Source: Arcuatula senhousia
Taxonomy: Eukaryota > Mollusca > Bivalvia > Mytilida > Mytilidae
Direction: 5' to 3'
Assembly: GCA_963971305.1 (NCBI GenBank)
Contig: OZ020307.1
Coordinates: 47,799,702 to 47,863,701, forward strand
DNA length: 64,000 bases
Positions 13,141 to 28,161 of this stretch are shown piece by piece. Under the pieces are notes generated by a model, which ran no database searches, was not told the DNA's origin, and worked only from the letters and a program-made list of their open reading frames with translations. Each line of letters begins with the position of its first letter. Positions within the stretch are counted from its first letter, which is position 1. The position numbers and the translations under genes are program-made.

Positions 13141-15017
13141 ATATTATTGCAAAATGAAAAGAAACAAATAAGCAAAAATATTCACAAAGATGGAATCTGA
13201 AAATATTACAAAAGATAGTGTTCATCTGCTACAGGCGCACTGAGTTACAATTACAATTGTCATCAAAAACTATTTAAAAGCATCTTCTTTCCATATTTCC
13301 TCATATTGGTGGAAATAATTTGCATAGAAACTAAACGTACCATATACGTATATTCATTGAAAATACATATAATGTAAAAAAAATCCGATCTAAAAAATAT
13401 CAACTTTCAGTACAAAACACATTTTCAAGTCTTCTTCTTTCCAATATATTAAAATCTTATAGTTCTGCTACAATATGCTTTTATAATTCAAATTGAAAAC
13501 GTTTGTAGAAAAATTTTGCAGTGTAAACTTTAACAATAATAGCCAATATGCAAATTTCTTTCACCACTTCAATTAAAATCTTAGAGTTAGTATATGAAGG
13601 TTGCGGTACTTAAATCAGCAAGCGATAATCAATCGCAATCATGTCTGACTCTCTTTACTCAGAGAACACGAGGTGTTGCCATCTGTCAAAGATCTGCAAC
13701 TCCAAATCCTCGTTCCGATTTGTCCCGTTTCCAGGTGTCGTTGTTTTCTCTGGTCTTTTTGAAAATCCCTTTTGAGCCCAAAGACGTAGTCATAATATTC
13801 ACACTTTTAGTGATTTTATGTTTATCTACATGCATTTGACAGGCTATCAAATTATCATGAATGCAAATATTTTAAGCCAAGTTTATATATCTAACATTGA
13901 GTTTTGGAAATACGAACATAAAAAAATTATGAAACTGATGAACCGATTTGTTTTCGGGCTAAATTTTCTGTCCTAACGTCAGGATTTTAAGAACATGAAC
14001 TGTTGTCGTATTCTTGGTAGCTCTTTCTGTTACAGGTACAGCTTTCTGGAACGTAAGTGACATCTTCTTTATTGGCTGATATTGGTAAAAAAAAAATCAA
14101 AAAGAAAAGGAAACAGGCCCCATGCGTTTTAATGGACAAAATTTGTCTTTGTTTTTAAATGTCTTTTCATCTAAAATTTCAAGTTATGTCTTTTCATCTA
14201 AAATTTCAAGTTTTGTTTTTTTACAAACAAATGTATGAAGAAGAAAGAAAAATATACATCATTTCAACGGGTTCGTAGCTATATATGTCCGGGACAAAAC
14301 TCCAGGTTCTAGTAGTAATTAAGAATGGAGATATTGTTTCCTTTTTTCATTTCAAACAAAGAAAATCCATTTGAATTTTAAAAAACCTGTCGCATGATTT
14401 TATCCGTTTTCAAATGTTAAATATAACTTTATTATTTCGCAGATTTTCTACAAAAAATGATTTTGAATTTCAACCACTCGTAAATAGTACTGTATTTTCT
14501 GCTCTACTGTATCTTCCCTTCACAGGTCATGACTACACACACATAACAATTAACCTCTCCCCTTCACAGGTCATGACTACGCGCACGTAACTACTTAGTA
14601 CCTCGCTATCTATAATTTTAAACAAATCGTTTGTATATTAATAAGAGGCTCTCGACTCTTTAAAAGTGTGCCTATAAAATAAAATGAATTAAAAGAAACC
14701 TCTATACTTAAACTATTCACGTCTGATAAAGGTAATAACAAAACAATGGAACTTGAAGGACCAATCTCAAATGTCAGAGAGAAAACAAAGCAAGGCAGAC
14801 ATATACCAGAGAAATTGCAGATCGAAATGGTCCGAATTGGTACAGGCATTTTCAAAGAAATGGTCGGTTAAATCAGGTTTTAAAGTCTCTTAACACTGAA
14901 AGTATTGTCTGTTTGCTTTTCAGACATACAAAAAGTTTTAGTTTGCTGCACATAGGTTTACCGCTACAATAACACTTTGAACGGAATCACGGCATCACAC
15001 ATGGAGTTGTATGAGAC
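13141..15017 (+). repeat. Array unit 8 (A start, hybrid end)
   Basis: Has T at the 1452 site, as in L copies, but ATGAATTA about 95 bp later, as in S copies. It is the only hybrid end seen, and the next unit has an A start. This suggests a crossover or conversion tract within the copy. Confidence 0.97.
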
Positions 15018-16894
15018 ATATTATTGCAAAATGAAAAGAAACAAATAAGCAAAAATATTCACAAAGATGGAATCTGAAAATATTACAAAAGATAGTGTTC
15101 ATCTGCTACAGGCGCACTGAGTTACAATTACAATTGTCATCAAAAACTATTTAAAAGCATCTTCTTTCCATATTTCCTCATATTGGTGGAAATAATTTGC
15201 ATAGAAACTAAACGTACCATATACGTATATTCATTGAAAATACATATAATGTAAAAAAAATCCGATCTAAAAAATATCAACTTTCAGTACAAAACACATT
15301 TTCAAGTCTTCTTCTTTCCAATATATTAAAATCTTATAGTTCTGCTACAATATGCTTTTATAATTCAAATTGAAAACGTTTGTAGAAAAATTTTGCAGTG
15401 TAAACTTTAACAATAATAGCCAATATGCAAATTTCTTTCACCACTTCAATTAAAATCTTAGAGTTAGTATATGAAGGTTGCGGTACTTAAATCAGCAAGC
15501 GATAATCAATCGCAATCATGTCTGACTCTCTTTACTCAGAGAACACGAGGTGTTGCCATCTGTCAAAGATCTGCAACTCCAAATCCTCGTTCCGATTTGT
15601 CCCGTTTCCAGGTGTCGTTGTTTTCTCTGGTCTTTTTGAAAATCCCTTTTGAGCCCAAAGACGTAGTCATAATATTCACACTTTTAGTGATTTTATGTTT
15701 ATCTACATGCATTTGACAGGCTATCAAATTATCATGAATGCAAATATTTTAAGCCAAGTTTATATATCTAACATTGAGTTTTGGAAATACGAACATAAAA
15801 AAATTATGAAACTGATGAACCGATTTGTTTTCGGGCTAAATTTTCTGTCCTAACGTCAGGATTTTAAGAACATGAACTGTTGTCGTATTCTTGGTAGCTC
15901 TTTCTGTTACAGGTACAGCTTTCTGGAACGTAAGTGACATCTTCTTTATTGGCTGATATTGGTAAAAAAAAAATCAAAAAGAAAAGGAAACAGGCCCCAT
16001 GCGTTTTAATGGACAAAATTTGTCTTTGTTTTTAAATGTCTTTTCATCTAAAATTTCAAGTTATGTCTTTTCATCTAAAATTTCAAGTTTTGTTTTTTTA
16101 CAAACAAATGTATGAAGAAGAAAGAAAAATATACATCATTTCAACGGGTTCGTAGCTATATATGTCCGGGACAAAACTCCAGGTTCTAGTAGTAATTAAG
16201 AATGGAGATATTGTTTCCTTTTTTCATTTCAAACAAAGAAAATCCATTTGAATTTTAAAAAACCTGTCGCATGATTTTATCCGTTTTCAAATGTTAAATA
16301 TAACTTTATTATTTCGCAGATTTTCTACAAAAAATGATTTTGAATTTCAACCACTCGTAAATAGTACTGTATTTTCTGCTCTACTGTATCTTCCCTTCAC
16401 AGGTCATGACTACACACACATAACAATTAACCTCTCCCCTTCACAGGTCATGACTACGCGCACGTAACTACTTAGTACCTCGCTATCTATAATTTTAAAC
16501 AAATCGTTTGTATATTAATAAGAGGCTCTCGACTCTTTAAAAGTGTGCCTATAAAATAAAATAAATTAAAAGAAACCTCTATACTTAAACTATTCACGTC
16601 TGATAAAGGTAATAACAAAACAATGGAACTTGAAGGACCAATCTCAAATGTCAGAGAGAAAACAAAGCAAGGCAGACATATACCAGAGAAATTGCAGATC
16701 GAAATGGTCCGAATTGGTACAGGCATTTTCAAAGAAATGGTCGGTTAAATCAGGTTTTAAAGTCTCTTAACACTGAAAGTATTGTCTGTTTGCTTTTCAG
16801 ACATACAAAAAGTTTTAGTTTGCTGCACATAGGTTTACCGCTACAATAACACTTTGAACGGAATCACGGCATCACACATGGAGTTGTATGAGAC
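15018..16894 (+). repeat. Array unit 9 (A start, L end)
   Basis: Matches unit 1 at all diagnostic sites. A10 run. Confidence 0.97.
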
Positions 16895-18771
16895 ATATTA
16901 TTGCAAAATGAAAAGAAACAAATAAGCAAAAATATTCACAAAGATGGAATCTGAAAATATTACAAAAGATAGTGTTCATCTGCTACAGGCGCACTGAGTT
17001 ACAATTACAATTGTCATCAAAAACTATTTAAAAGCATCTTCTTTCCATATTTCCTCATATTGGTGGAAATAATTTGCATAGAAACTAAACGTACCATATA
17101 CGTATATTCATTGAAAATACATATAATGTAAAAAAAATCCGATCTAAAAAATATCAACTTTCAGTACAAAACACATTTTCAAGTCTTCTTCTTTCCAATA
17201 TATTAAAATCTTATAGTTCTGCTACAATATGCTTTTATAATTCAAATTGAAAACGTTTGTAGAAAAATTTTGCAGTGTAAACTTTAACAATAATAGCCAA
17301 TATGCAAATTTCTTTCACCACTTCAATTAAAATCTTAGAGTTAGTATATGAAGGTTGCGGTACTTAAATCAGCAAGCGATAATCAATCGCAATCATGTCT
17401 GACTCTCTTTACTCAGAGAACACGAGGTGTTGCCATCTGTCAAAGATCTGCAACTCCAAATCCTCGTTCCGATTTGTCCCGTTTCCAGGTGTCGTTGTTT
17501 TCTCTGGTCTTTTTGAAAATCCCTTTTGAGCCCAAAGACGTAGTCATAATATTCACACTTTTAGTGATTTTATGTTTATCTACATGCATTTGACAGGCTA
17601 TCAAATTATCATGAATGCAAATATTTTAAGCCAAGTTTATATATCTAACATTGAGTTTTGGAAATACGAACATAAAAAAATTATGAAACTGATGAACCGA
17701 TTTGTTTTCGGGCTAAATTTTCTGTCCTAACGTCAGGATTTTAAGAACATGAACTGTTGTCGTATTCTTGGTAGCTCTTTCTGTTACAGGTACAGCTTTC
17801 TGGAACGTAAGTGACATCTTCTTTATTGGCTGATATTGGTAAAAAAAAAATCAAAAAGAAAAGGAAACAGGCCCCATGCGTTTTAATGGACAAAATTTGT
17901 CTTTGTTTTTAAATGTCTTTTCATCTAAAATTTCAAGTTATGTCTTTTCATCTAAAATTTCAAGTTTTGTTTTTTTACAAACAAATGTATGAAGAAGAAA
18001 GAAAAATATACATCATTTCAACGGGTTCGTAGCTATAGATGTCCGGGACAAAACTCCAGGTTCTAGTAGTAATTAAGAATGGAGATATTGTTTCCTTTTT
18101 TCATTTCAAACAAAGAAAATCCATTTGAATTTTAAAAAACCTGTCGCATGATTTTATCCGTTTTCAAATGTTAAATATAACTTTATTATTTCGCAGATTT
18201 TCTACAAAAAATGATTTTGAATTTCAACCACTCGTAAATAGTACTGTATTTTCTGCTCTACTGTATCTTCCCTTCACAGGTCATGACTACACACACATAA
18301 CAATTAACCTCTCCCCTTCACATGTCATGACTACGCGCACGTAACGACTTAGTACCTCGCTATCTATAATTTTAAACAAATCGTTTGTATATTAATAAGA
18401 GGCTCTCGACTCTTTAAAAGTGTGCCTATAAAATAAAATGAATTAAAAGAAACCTCTATACTTAAACTATTCACGTCTGATAAAGGTAATAACAAAACAA
18501 TGGAACTTGAAGGACCAATCTCAAATGTCAGAGAGAAAACAAAGCAAGGCAGACATATACCAGAGAAATTGCAGATCGAAATGGTCCGAATTGGTACAGG
18601 CATTTTCAAAGAAATGGTCGGTTAAATCAGGTTTTAAAGTCTCTTAACACTGAAAGTATTGTCTGTTTGCTTTTCAGACATACAAAAAGTTTTAGTTTGC
18701 TGCACATAGGTTTACCGCTACAATAACACTTTGAACGGAATCACGGCATCACACATGGAGTTGTATGAGAC
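16895..18771 (+). repeat. Array unit 10 (A start, S end, CACATG)
   Basis: First member of the duplicated block (compare unit 15). Private T-to-G change at 18038 (CTATAGATG). A10 run. Confidence 0.97.
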
Positions 18772-20649
18772 ATATTATTGCAAAATGAAAAGAAACAAAT
18801 AAGCAAAAATATTCACAAAGGTGGAATCTGAAAATATTACAAAAGATAGTGTTCATCTGCTACAGGCGCACTGAGTTACAATTACAATTGTCATCAAAAA
18901 CTATTTAAAAGCATCTTCTTTCCATATTTCCTCATATTGGTGGAAATAATTTGCATAGAAACTAAACGTACCATATACGTATATTCATTGAAAATACATA
19001 TAATGTAAAAAAAAATCCGATCTAAAAAATATCAACTTTCAGTACAAAACACATTTTCAAGTCTTCTTCTTTCCAATATATTAAAATCTTATAGTTCTGC
19101 TACAATATGCTTTTATAATTCAAATTGAAAACGTTTGTAGAAAAATTTTGCAGTGTAAACTTTAACAATAATAGCCAATATGCAAATTTCTTTCACCTCT
19201 TCAATTAAAATCTTAGAGTTAGTATATGAAGGTTGCGGTACTTAAATCAGCAAGCGATAATCAATCGCAATCATGTCTGACTCTCTTTACTCAGAGAACA
19301 CGAGGTGTTGCCATCTGTCAAAGATCTGCAACTCCAAATCCTCGTTCCGATTTGTCCCGTTTCCAGGTGTCGTTGTTTTCTCTGGTCTTTTTGAAAATCC
19401 CTTTTGAGCCCAAAGACGTAGTCATAATATTCACACTTTTAGTGATTTTATGTTTATCTACATGCATTTGACAGGCTATCAAATTATCATGAATGCAAAT
19501 ATTTTAAGCCAAGTTTATATATCTAACATTGAGTTTTGGAAATACGAACATAAAAAAATTATGAAACTGATGAACCGATTTGTTTTCGGGCTAAATTTTC
19601 TGTCCTAACGTCAGGATTTTAAGAACATGAACTGTTGTCGTATTCTTGGTAGCTCTTTCTGTTACAGGTACAGCTTTCTGGAACGTAAGTGACATCTTCT
19701 TTATTGGCTGATATTGGTAAAAAAAAAATCAAAAAGAAAAGGAAACAGGCCCCATGCGTTTTAATGGACAAAATTTGTCTTTGTTTTTAAATGTCTTTTC
19801 ATCTAAAATTTCAAGTTATGTCTTTTCATCTAAAATTTCAAGTTTTGTTTTTTTACAAACAAATGTATGAAGAAGAAAGAAAAATATACATCATTTCAAC
19901 GGGTTCGTAGCTATATATGTCCGGGACAAAACTCCAGGTTCTAGTAGTAATTAAGAATGGAGATATTGTTTCCTTTTTTCATTTCAAACAAAGAAAATCC
20001 ATTTGAATTTTAAAAAACCTGTCGCATGATTTTATCCGTTTTCAAATGTTAAATATAACTTTATTATTTCGCAGATTTTCTACAAAAAATGATTTTGAAT
20101 TTCAACCACTCGTAAATAGTACTGTATTTTCTGCTCTACTGTATCTTCCCTTCACAGGTCATGACTACACACACATAACAATTAACCTCTCCCCTTCACA
20201 GGTCATGACTACGCGCACGTAACTACTTAGTACCTCGCTATCTATAATTTTAAACAAATCGTTTGTATATTAATAAGAGGCTCTCGACTCTTTAAAAGTG
20301 TGCCTATAAAATAAAATAAATTAAAAGAAACCTCTATACTTAAACTATTCACGTCTGATAAAGGTAATAACAAAACAATGGAACTTGAAGGACCAATCTC
20401 AAATGTCAGAGAGAAAACAAAGCAAGGCAGACATATACCAGAGAAATTGCAGATCGAAATGGTCCGAATTGGTACAGGCATTTTCAAAGAAATGGTCGGT
20501 TAAATCAGGTTTTAAAGTCTCTTAACACTGAAAGTATTGTCTGTTTGCTTTTCAGACATACAAAAAGTTTTAGTTTGCTGCACATAGGTTTACCGCTACA
20601 ATAACACTTTGAACGGAATCACGGCATCACACATGGAGTTGTATGAGAC
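18772..20649 (+). repeat. Array unit 11 (B start, L end)
   Basis: B start with A at the 373 site and an A10 run. Counterpart of unit 16 in the duplicated block. Confidence 0.97.
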
Positions 20650-22527
20650 ATATTATTGCAAAATGAAAAGAAACAAATAAGCAAAAATATTCACAAAGAT
20701 GGAATCTGAAAATATTACAAAAGATAGTGTTCATCTGCTACAGGCGCACTGAGTTACAATTACAATTGTCATCAAAAACTATTTAAAAGCATCTTCTTTC
20801 CATATTTCCTCATATTGGTGGAAATAATTTGCATAGAAACTAAACGTACCATATACGTATATTCATTGAAAATACATATAATGTAAAAAAAATCCGATCT
20901 AAAAAATATCAACTTTCAGTACAAAACACATTTTCAAGTCTTCTTCTTTCCAATATATTAAAATCTTATAGTTCTGCTACAATATGCTTTTATAATTCAA
21001 ATTGAAAACGTTTGTAGAAAAATTTTGCAGTGTAAACTTTAACAATAATAGCCAATATGCAAATTTCTTTCACCACTTCAATTAAAATCTTAGAGTTAGT
21101 ATATGAAGGTTGCGGTACTTAAATCAGCAAGCGATAATCAATCGCAATCATGTCTGACTCTCTTTACTCAGAGAACACGAGGTGTTGCCATCTGTCAAAG
21201 ATCTGCAACTCCAAATCCTCGTTCCGATTTGTCCCGTTTCCAGGTGTCGTTGTTTTCTCTGGTCTTTTTGAAAATCCCTTTTGAGCCCAAAGACGTAGTC
21301 ATAATATTCACACTTTTAGTGATTTTATGTTTATCTACATGCATTTGACAGGCTATCAAATTATCATGAATGCAAATATTTTAAGCCAAGTTTATATATC
21401 TAACATTGAGTTTTGGAAATACGAACATAAAAAAATTATGAAACTGATGAACCGATTTGTTTTCGGGCTAAATTTTCTGTCCTAACGTCAGGATTTTAAG
21501 AACATGAACTGTTGTCGTATTCTTGGTAGCTCTTTCTGTTACAGGTACAGCTTTCTGGAACGTAAGTGACATCTTCTTTATTGGCTGATATTGGTAAAAA
21601 AAAAAATCAAAAAGAAAAGGAAACAGGCCCCATGCGTTTTAATGGACAAAATTTGTCTTTGTTTTTAAATGTCTTTTCATCTAAAATTTCAAGTTATGTC
21701 TTTTCATCTAAAATTTCAAGTTTTGTTTTTTTACAAACAAATGTATGAAGAAGAAAGAAAAATATACATCATTTCAACGGGTTCGTAGCTATATATGTCC
21801 GGGACAAAACTCCAGGTTCTAGTAGTAATTAAGAATGGAGATATTGTTTCCTTTTTTCATTTCAAACAAAGAAAATCCATTTGAATTTTAAAAAACCTGT
21901 CGCATGATTTTATCCGTTTTCAAATGTTAAATATAACTTTATTATTTCGCAGATTTTCTACAAAAAATGATTTTGAATTTCAACCACTCGTAAATAGTAC
22001 TGTATTTTCTGCTCTACTGTATCTTCCCTTCACAGGTCATGACTACACACACATAACAATTAACCTCTCCCCTTCACATGTCATGACTACGCGCACGTAA
22101 CGACTTAGTACCTCGCTATCTATAATTTTAAACAAATCGTTTGTATATTAATAAGAGGCTCTCGACTCTTTAAAAGTGTGCCTATAAAATAAAATGAATT
22201 AAAAGAAACCTCTATACTTAAACTATTCACGTCTGATAAAGGTAATAACAAAACAATGGAACTTGAAGGACCAATCTCAAATGTCAGAGAGAAAACAAAG
22301 CAAGGCAGACATATACCAGAGAAATTGCAGATCGAAATGGTCCGAATTGGTACAGGCATTTTCAAAGAAATGGTCGGTTAAATCAGGTTTTAAAGTCTCT
22401 TAACACTGAAAGTATTGTCTGTTTGCTTTTCAGACATACAAAAAGTTTTAGTTTGCTGCACATAGGTTTACCGCTACAATAACACTTTGAACGGAATCAC
22501 GGCATCACACATGGAGTTGTATGAGAC
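20650..22527 (+). repeat. Array unit 12 (A start, S end, CACATG, A11)
   Basis: A-run of 11, the length that opens a 60-codon frame across the run. Counterpart of unit 17. Confidence 0.97.
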
Positions 22528-24404
22528 ATATTATTGCAAAATGAAAAGAAACAAATAAGCAAAAATATTCACAAAGGTGGAATCTGAAAATATTACAAAA
22601 GATAGTGTTCATCTGCTACAGGCGCACTGAGTTACAATTACAATTGTCATCAAAAACTATTTAAAAGCATCTTCTTTCCATATTTCCTCATATTGGTGGA
22701 AATAATTTGCATAGAAACTAAACGTACCATATACGTATATTCATTGAAAATACATATAATGTAAAAAAAAATCCGATCTAAAAAATATCAACTTTCAGTA
22801 CAGAACACATTTTCAAGTCTTCTTCTTTCCAATATATTAAAATCTTATAGTTCTGCTACAATATGCTTTTATAATTCAAATTGAAAACGTTTGTAGAAAA
22901 CTTTTGCAGTGTAAACTTTAACAATAATAGCCAATATGCAAATTTCTTTCACCTCTTCAATTAAAATCTTAGAGTTAGTATATGAAGGTTGCGGTACTTA
23001 AATCAGCAAGCGATAATCAATCGCAATCATGTCTGACTCTCTTTACTCAGAGAACACGAGGTGTTGCCATCTGTCAAAGATCTGCAACTCCAAATCCTCG
23101 TTCCGATTTGTCCCGTTTCCAGGTGTCGTTGTTTTCTCTGGTCTTTTTGAAAATCCCTTTTGAGCCCAAAGACGTAGTCATAATATTCACACTTTTAGTG
23201 ATTTTATGTTTATCTACATGCATTTGACAGGCTATCAAATTATCATGAATGCAAATATTTTAAGCCAAGTTTATATATCTAACATTGAGTTTTGGAAATA
23301 CGAACATAAAAAAATTATGAAACTGATGAACCGATTTGTTTTCGGGCTAAATTTTCTGTCCTAACGTCAGGATTTTAAGAACATGAACTGTTGTCGTATT
23401 CTTGGTAGCTCTTTCTGTTACAGGTACAGCTTTCTGGAACGTAAGTGACATCTTCTTTATTGGCTGATATTGGTAAAAAAAAATCAAAAAGAAAAGGAAA
23501 CAGGCCCCATGCGTTTTAATGGACAAAATTTGTCTTTGTTTTTAAATGTCTTTTCATCTAAAATTTCAAGTTATGTCTTTTCATCTAAAATTTCAAGTTT
23601 TGTTTTTTTACAAACAAATGTATGAAGAAGAAAGAAAAATATACATCATTTCAACGGGTTCGTAGCTATATATGTCCGGGACAAAACTCCAGGTTCTAGT
23701 AGTAATTAAGAATGGAGATATTGTTTCCTTTTTTCATTTCAAACAAAGAAAATCCATTTGAATTTTAAAAAACCTGTCGCATGATTTTATCCGTTTTCAA
23801 ATGTTAAATATAACTTTATTATTTCGCAGATTTTCTACAAAAAATGATTTTGAATTTCAACCACTCGTAAATAGTACTGTATTTTCTGCTCTACTGTATC
23901 TTCCCTTCACAGGTCATGACTACACACACATAACAATTAACCTCTCCCCTTCACAGGTCATGACTACGCGCACGTAACGACTTAGTACCTCGCTATCTAT
24001 AATTTTAAACAAATCGTTTGTATATTAATAAGAGGCTCTCGACTCTTTAAAAGTGTGCCTATAAAATAAAATGAATTAAAAGAAACCTCTATACTTAAAC
24101 TATTCACGTCTGATAAAGGTAATAACAAAACAATGGAACTTGAAGGACCAATCTCAAATGTCAGAGAGAAAACAAAGCAAGGCAGACATATACCAGAGAA
24201 ATTGCAGATCGAAATGGTCCGAATTGGTACAGGCATTTTCAAAGAAATGGTCGGTTAAATCAGGTTTTAAAGTCTCTTAACACTGAAAGTATTGTCTGTT
24301 TGCTTTTCAGACATACAAAAAGTTTTAGTTTGCTGCACATAGGTTTACCGCTACAATAACACTTTGAACGGAATCACGGCATCACACATGGAGTTGTATG
24401 AGAC
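22528..24404 (+). repeat. Array unit 13 (B start, S end, rare TACAG)
   Basis: Carries G at 22803 (TACAGAACA where others read TACAAAACA), shared only with unit 18. A9 run and CACAGG. Confidence 0.97.
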
Positions 24405-26282
24405 ATATTATTGCAAAATGAAAAGAAACAAATAAGCAAAAATATTCACAAAGGTGGAATCTGAAAATATTACAAAAGATAGTGTTCATCTGCTACAGGC
24501 GCACTGAGTTACAATTACAATTGTCATCAAAAACTATTTAAAAGCATCTTCTTTCCATATTTCCTCATATTGGTGGAAATAATTTGCATAGAAACTAAAC
24601 GTACCATATACGTATATTCATTGAAAATACATATAATGTAAAAAAAAATCCGATCTAAAAAATATCAACTTTCAGTACAAAACACATTTTCAAGTCTTCT
24701 TCTTTCCAATATATTAAAATCTTATAGTTCTGCTACAATATGCTTTTATAATTCAAATTGAAAACGTTTGTAGAAAACTTTTGCAGTGTAAACTTTAACA
24801 ATAATAGCCAATATGCAAATTTCTTTCACCTCTTCAATTAAAATCTTAGAGTTAGTATATGAAGGTTGCGGTACTTAAATCAGCAAGCGATAATCAATCG
24901 CAATCATGTCTGACTCTCTTTACTCAGAGAACACGAGGTGTTGCCATCTGTCAAAGATCTGCAACTCCAAATCCTCGTTCCGATTTGTCCCGTTTCCAGG
25001 TGTCGTTGTTTTCTCTGGTCTTTTTGAAAATCCCTTTTGAGCCCAAAGACGTAGTCATAATATTCACACTTTTAGTGATTTTATGTTTATCTACATGCAT
25101 TTGACAGGCTATCAAATTATCATGAATGCAAATATTTTAAGCCAAGTTTATATATCTAACATTGAGTTTTGGAAATACGAACATAAAAAAATTATGAAAC
25201 TGATGAACCGATTTGTTTTCGGGCTAAATTTTCTGTCCTAACGTCAGGATTTTAAGAACATGAACTGTTGTCGTATTCTTGGTAGCTCTTTCTGTTACAG
25301 GTACAGCTTTCTGGAACGTAAGTGACATCTTCTTTATTGGCTGATATTGGTAAAAAAAAAATCAAAAAGAAAAGGAAACAGGCCCCATGCGTTTTAATGG
25401 ACAAAATTTGTCTTTGTTTTTAAATGTCTTTTCATCTAAAATTTCAAGTTATGTCTTTTCATCTAAAATTTCAAGTTTTGTTTTTTTACAAACAAATGTA
25501 TGAAGAAGAAAGAAAAATATACATCATTTCAACGGGTTCGTAGCTATATATGTCCGGGACAAAACTCCAGGTTCTAGTAGTAATTAAGAATGGAGATATT
25601 GTTTCCTTTTTTCATTTCAAACAAAGAAAATCCATTTGAATTTTAAAAAACCTGTCGCATGATTTTATCCGTTTTCAAATGTTAAATATAACTTTATTAT
25701 TTCGCAGATTTTCTACAAAAAATGATTTTGAATTTCAACCACTCGTAAATAGTACTGTATTTTCTGCTCTACTGTATCTTCCCTTCACAGGTCATGACTA
25801 CACACACATAACAATTAACCTCTCCCCTTCACAGGTCATGACTACGCGCACGTAACTACTTAGTACCTCGCTATCTATAATTTTAAACAAATCGTTTGTA
25901 TATTAATAAGAGGCTCTCGACTCTTTAAAAGTGTGCCTATAAAATAAAATAAATTAAAAGAAACCTCTATACTTAAACTATTCACGTCTGATAAAGGTAA
26001 TAACAAAACAATGGAACTTGAAGGACCAATCTCAAATGTCAGAGAGAAAACAAAGCAAGGCAGACATATACCAGAGAAATTGCAGATCGAAATGGTCCGA
26101 ATTGGTACAGGCATTTTCAAAGAAATGGTCGGTTAAATCAGGTTTTAAAGTCTCTTAACACTGAAAGTATTGTCTGTTTGCTTTTCAGACATACAAAAAG
26201 TTTTAGTTTGCTGCACATAGGTTTACCGCTACAATAACACTTTGAACGGAATCACGGCATCACACATGGAGTTGTATGAGAC
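24405..26282 (+). repeat. Array unit 14 (B start, L end)
   Basis: B start with C at the 373 site. Its L end differs from unit 19, so the duplicated block ends within or before this copy. Confidence 0.97.
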
Positions 26283-28161
26283 ATATTATTGCAAAATGAA
26301 AAGAAACAAATAAGCAAAAATATTCACAAAGATGGAATCTGAAAAATATTACAAAAGATAGTGTTCATCTGCTACAGGCGCACTGAGTTACAATTACAAT
26401 TGTCATCAAAAACTATTTAAAAGCATCTTCTTTCCATATTTCCTCATATTGGTGGAAATAATTTGCATAGAAACTAAACGTACCATATACGTATATTCAT
26501 TGAAAATACATATAATGTAAAAAAAATCCGATCTAAAAAATATCAACTTTCAGTACAAAACACATTTTCAAGTCTTCTTCTTTCCAATATATTAAAATCT
26601 TATAGTTCTGCTACAATATGCTTTTATAATTCAAATTGAAAACGTTTGTAGAAAAATTTTGCAGTGTAAACTTTAACAATAATAGCCAATATGCAAATTT
26701 CTTTCACCACTTCAATTAAAATCTTAGAGTTAGTATATGAAGGTTGCGGTACTTAAATCAGCAAGCGATAATCAATCGCAATCATGTCTGACTCTCTTTA
26801 CTCAGAGAACACGAGGTGTTGCCATCTGTCAAAGATCTGCAACTCCAAATCCTCGTTCCGATTTGTCCCGTTTCCAGGTGTCGTTGTTTTCTCTGGTCTT
26901 TTTGAAAATCCCTTTTGAGCCCAAAGACGTAGTCATAATATTCACACTTTTAGTGATTTTATGTTTATCTACATGCATTTGACAGGCTATCAAATTATCA
27001 TGAATGCAAATATTTTAAGCCAAGTTTATATATCTAACATTGAGTTTTGGAAATACGAACATAAAAAAATTATGAAACTGATGAACCGATTTGTTTTCGG
27101 GCTAAATTTTCTGTCCTAACGTCAGGATTTTAAGAACATGAACTGTTGTCGTATTCTTGGTAGCTCTTTCTGTTACAGGTACAGCTTTCTGGAACGTAAG
27201 TGACATCTTCTTTATTGGCTGATATTGGTAAAAAAAAAAATCAAAAAGAAAAGGAAACAGGCCCCATGCGTTTTAATGGACAAAATTTGTCTTTGTTTTT
27301 AAATGTCTTTTCATCTAAAATTTCAAGTTATGTCTTTTCATCTAAAATTTCAAGTTTTGTTTTTTTACAAACAAATGTATGAAGAAGAAAGAAAAATATA
27401 CATCATTTCAACGGGTTCGTAGCTATATATGTCCGGGACAAAACTCCAGGTTCTAGTAGTAATTAAGAATGGAGATATTGTTTCCTTTTTTCATTTCAAA
27501 CAAAGAAAATCCATTTGAATTTTAAAAAACCTGTCGCATGATTTTATCCGTTTTCAAATGTTAAATATAACTTTATTATTTCGCAGATTTTCTACAAAAA
27601 ATGATTTTGAATTTCAACCACTCGTAAATAGTACTGTATTTTCTGCTCTACTGTATCTTCCCTTCACAGGTCATGACTACACACACATAACAATTAACCT
27701 CTCCCCTTCACATGTCATGACTACGCGCACGTAACGACTTAGTACCTCGCTATCTATAATTTTAAACAAATCGTTTGTATATTAATAAGAGGCTCTCGAC
27801 TCTTTAAAAGTGTGCCTATAAAATAAAATGAATTAAAAGAAACCTCTATACTTAAACTATTCACGTCTGATAAAGGTAATAACAAAACAATGGAACTTGA
27901 AGGACCAATCTCAAATGTCAGAGAGAAAACAAAGCAAGGCAGACATATACCAGAGAAATTGCAGATCGAAATGGTCCGAATTGGTACAGGCATTTTCAAA
28001 GAAATGGTCGGTTAAATCAGGTTTTAAAGTCTCTTAACACTGAAAGTATTGTCTGTTTGCTTTTCAGACATACAAAAAGTTTTAGTTTGCTGCACATAGG
28101 TTTACCGCTACAATAACACTTTGAACGGAATCACGGCATCACACATGGAGTTGTATGAGAC
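26283..28161 (+). repeat. Array unit 15 (A start, S end, CACATG, A11)
   Basis: Extra A near 26342 (CTGAAAAATATT), not seen elsewhere. Otherwise the counterpart of unit 10. Confidence 0.97.

Noticed and set aside
21566..21748. 60-codon frames starting MTSSLLADIG in some units
   Set aside because: Exist only where the A-run is 11 long, so they are a product of homopolymer length.
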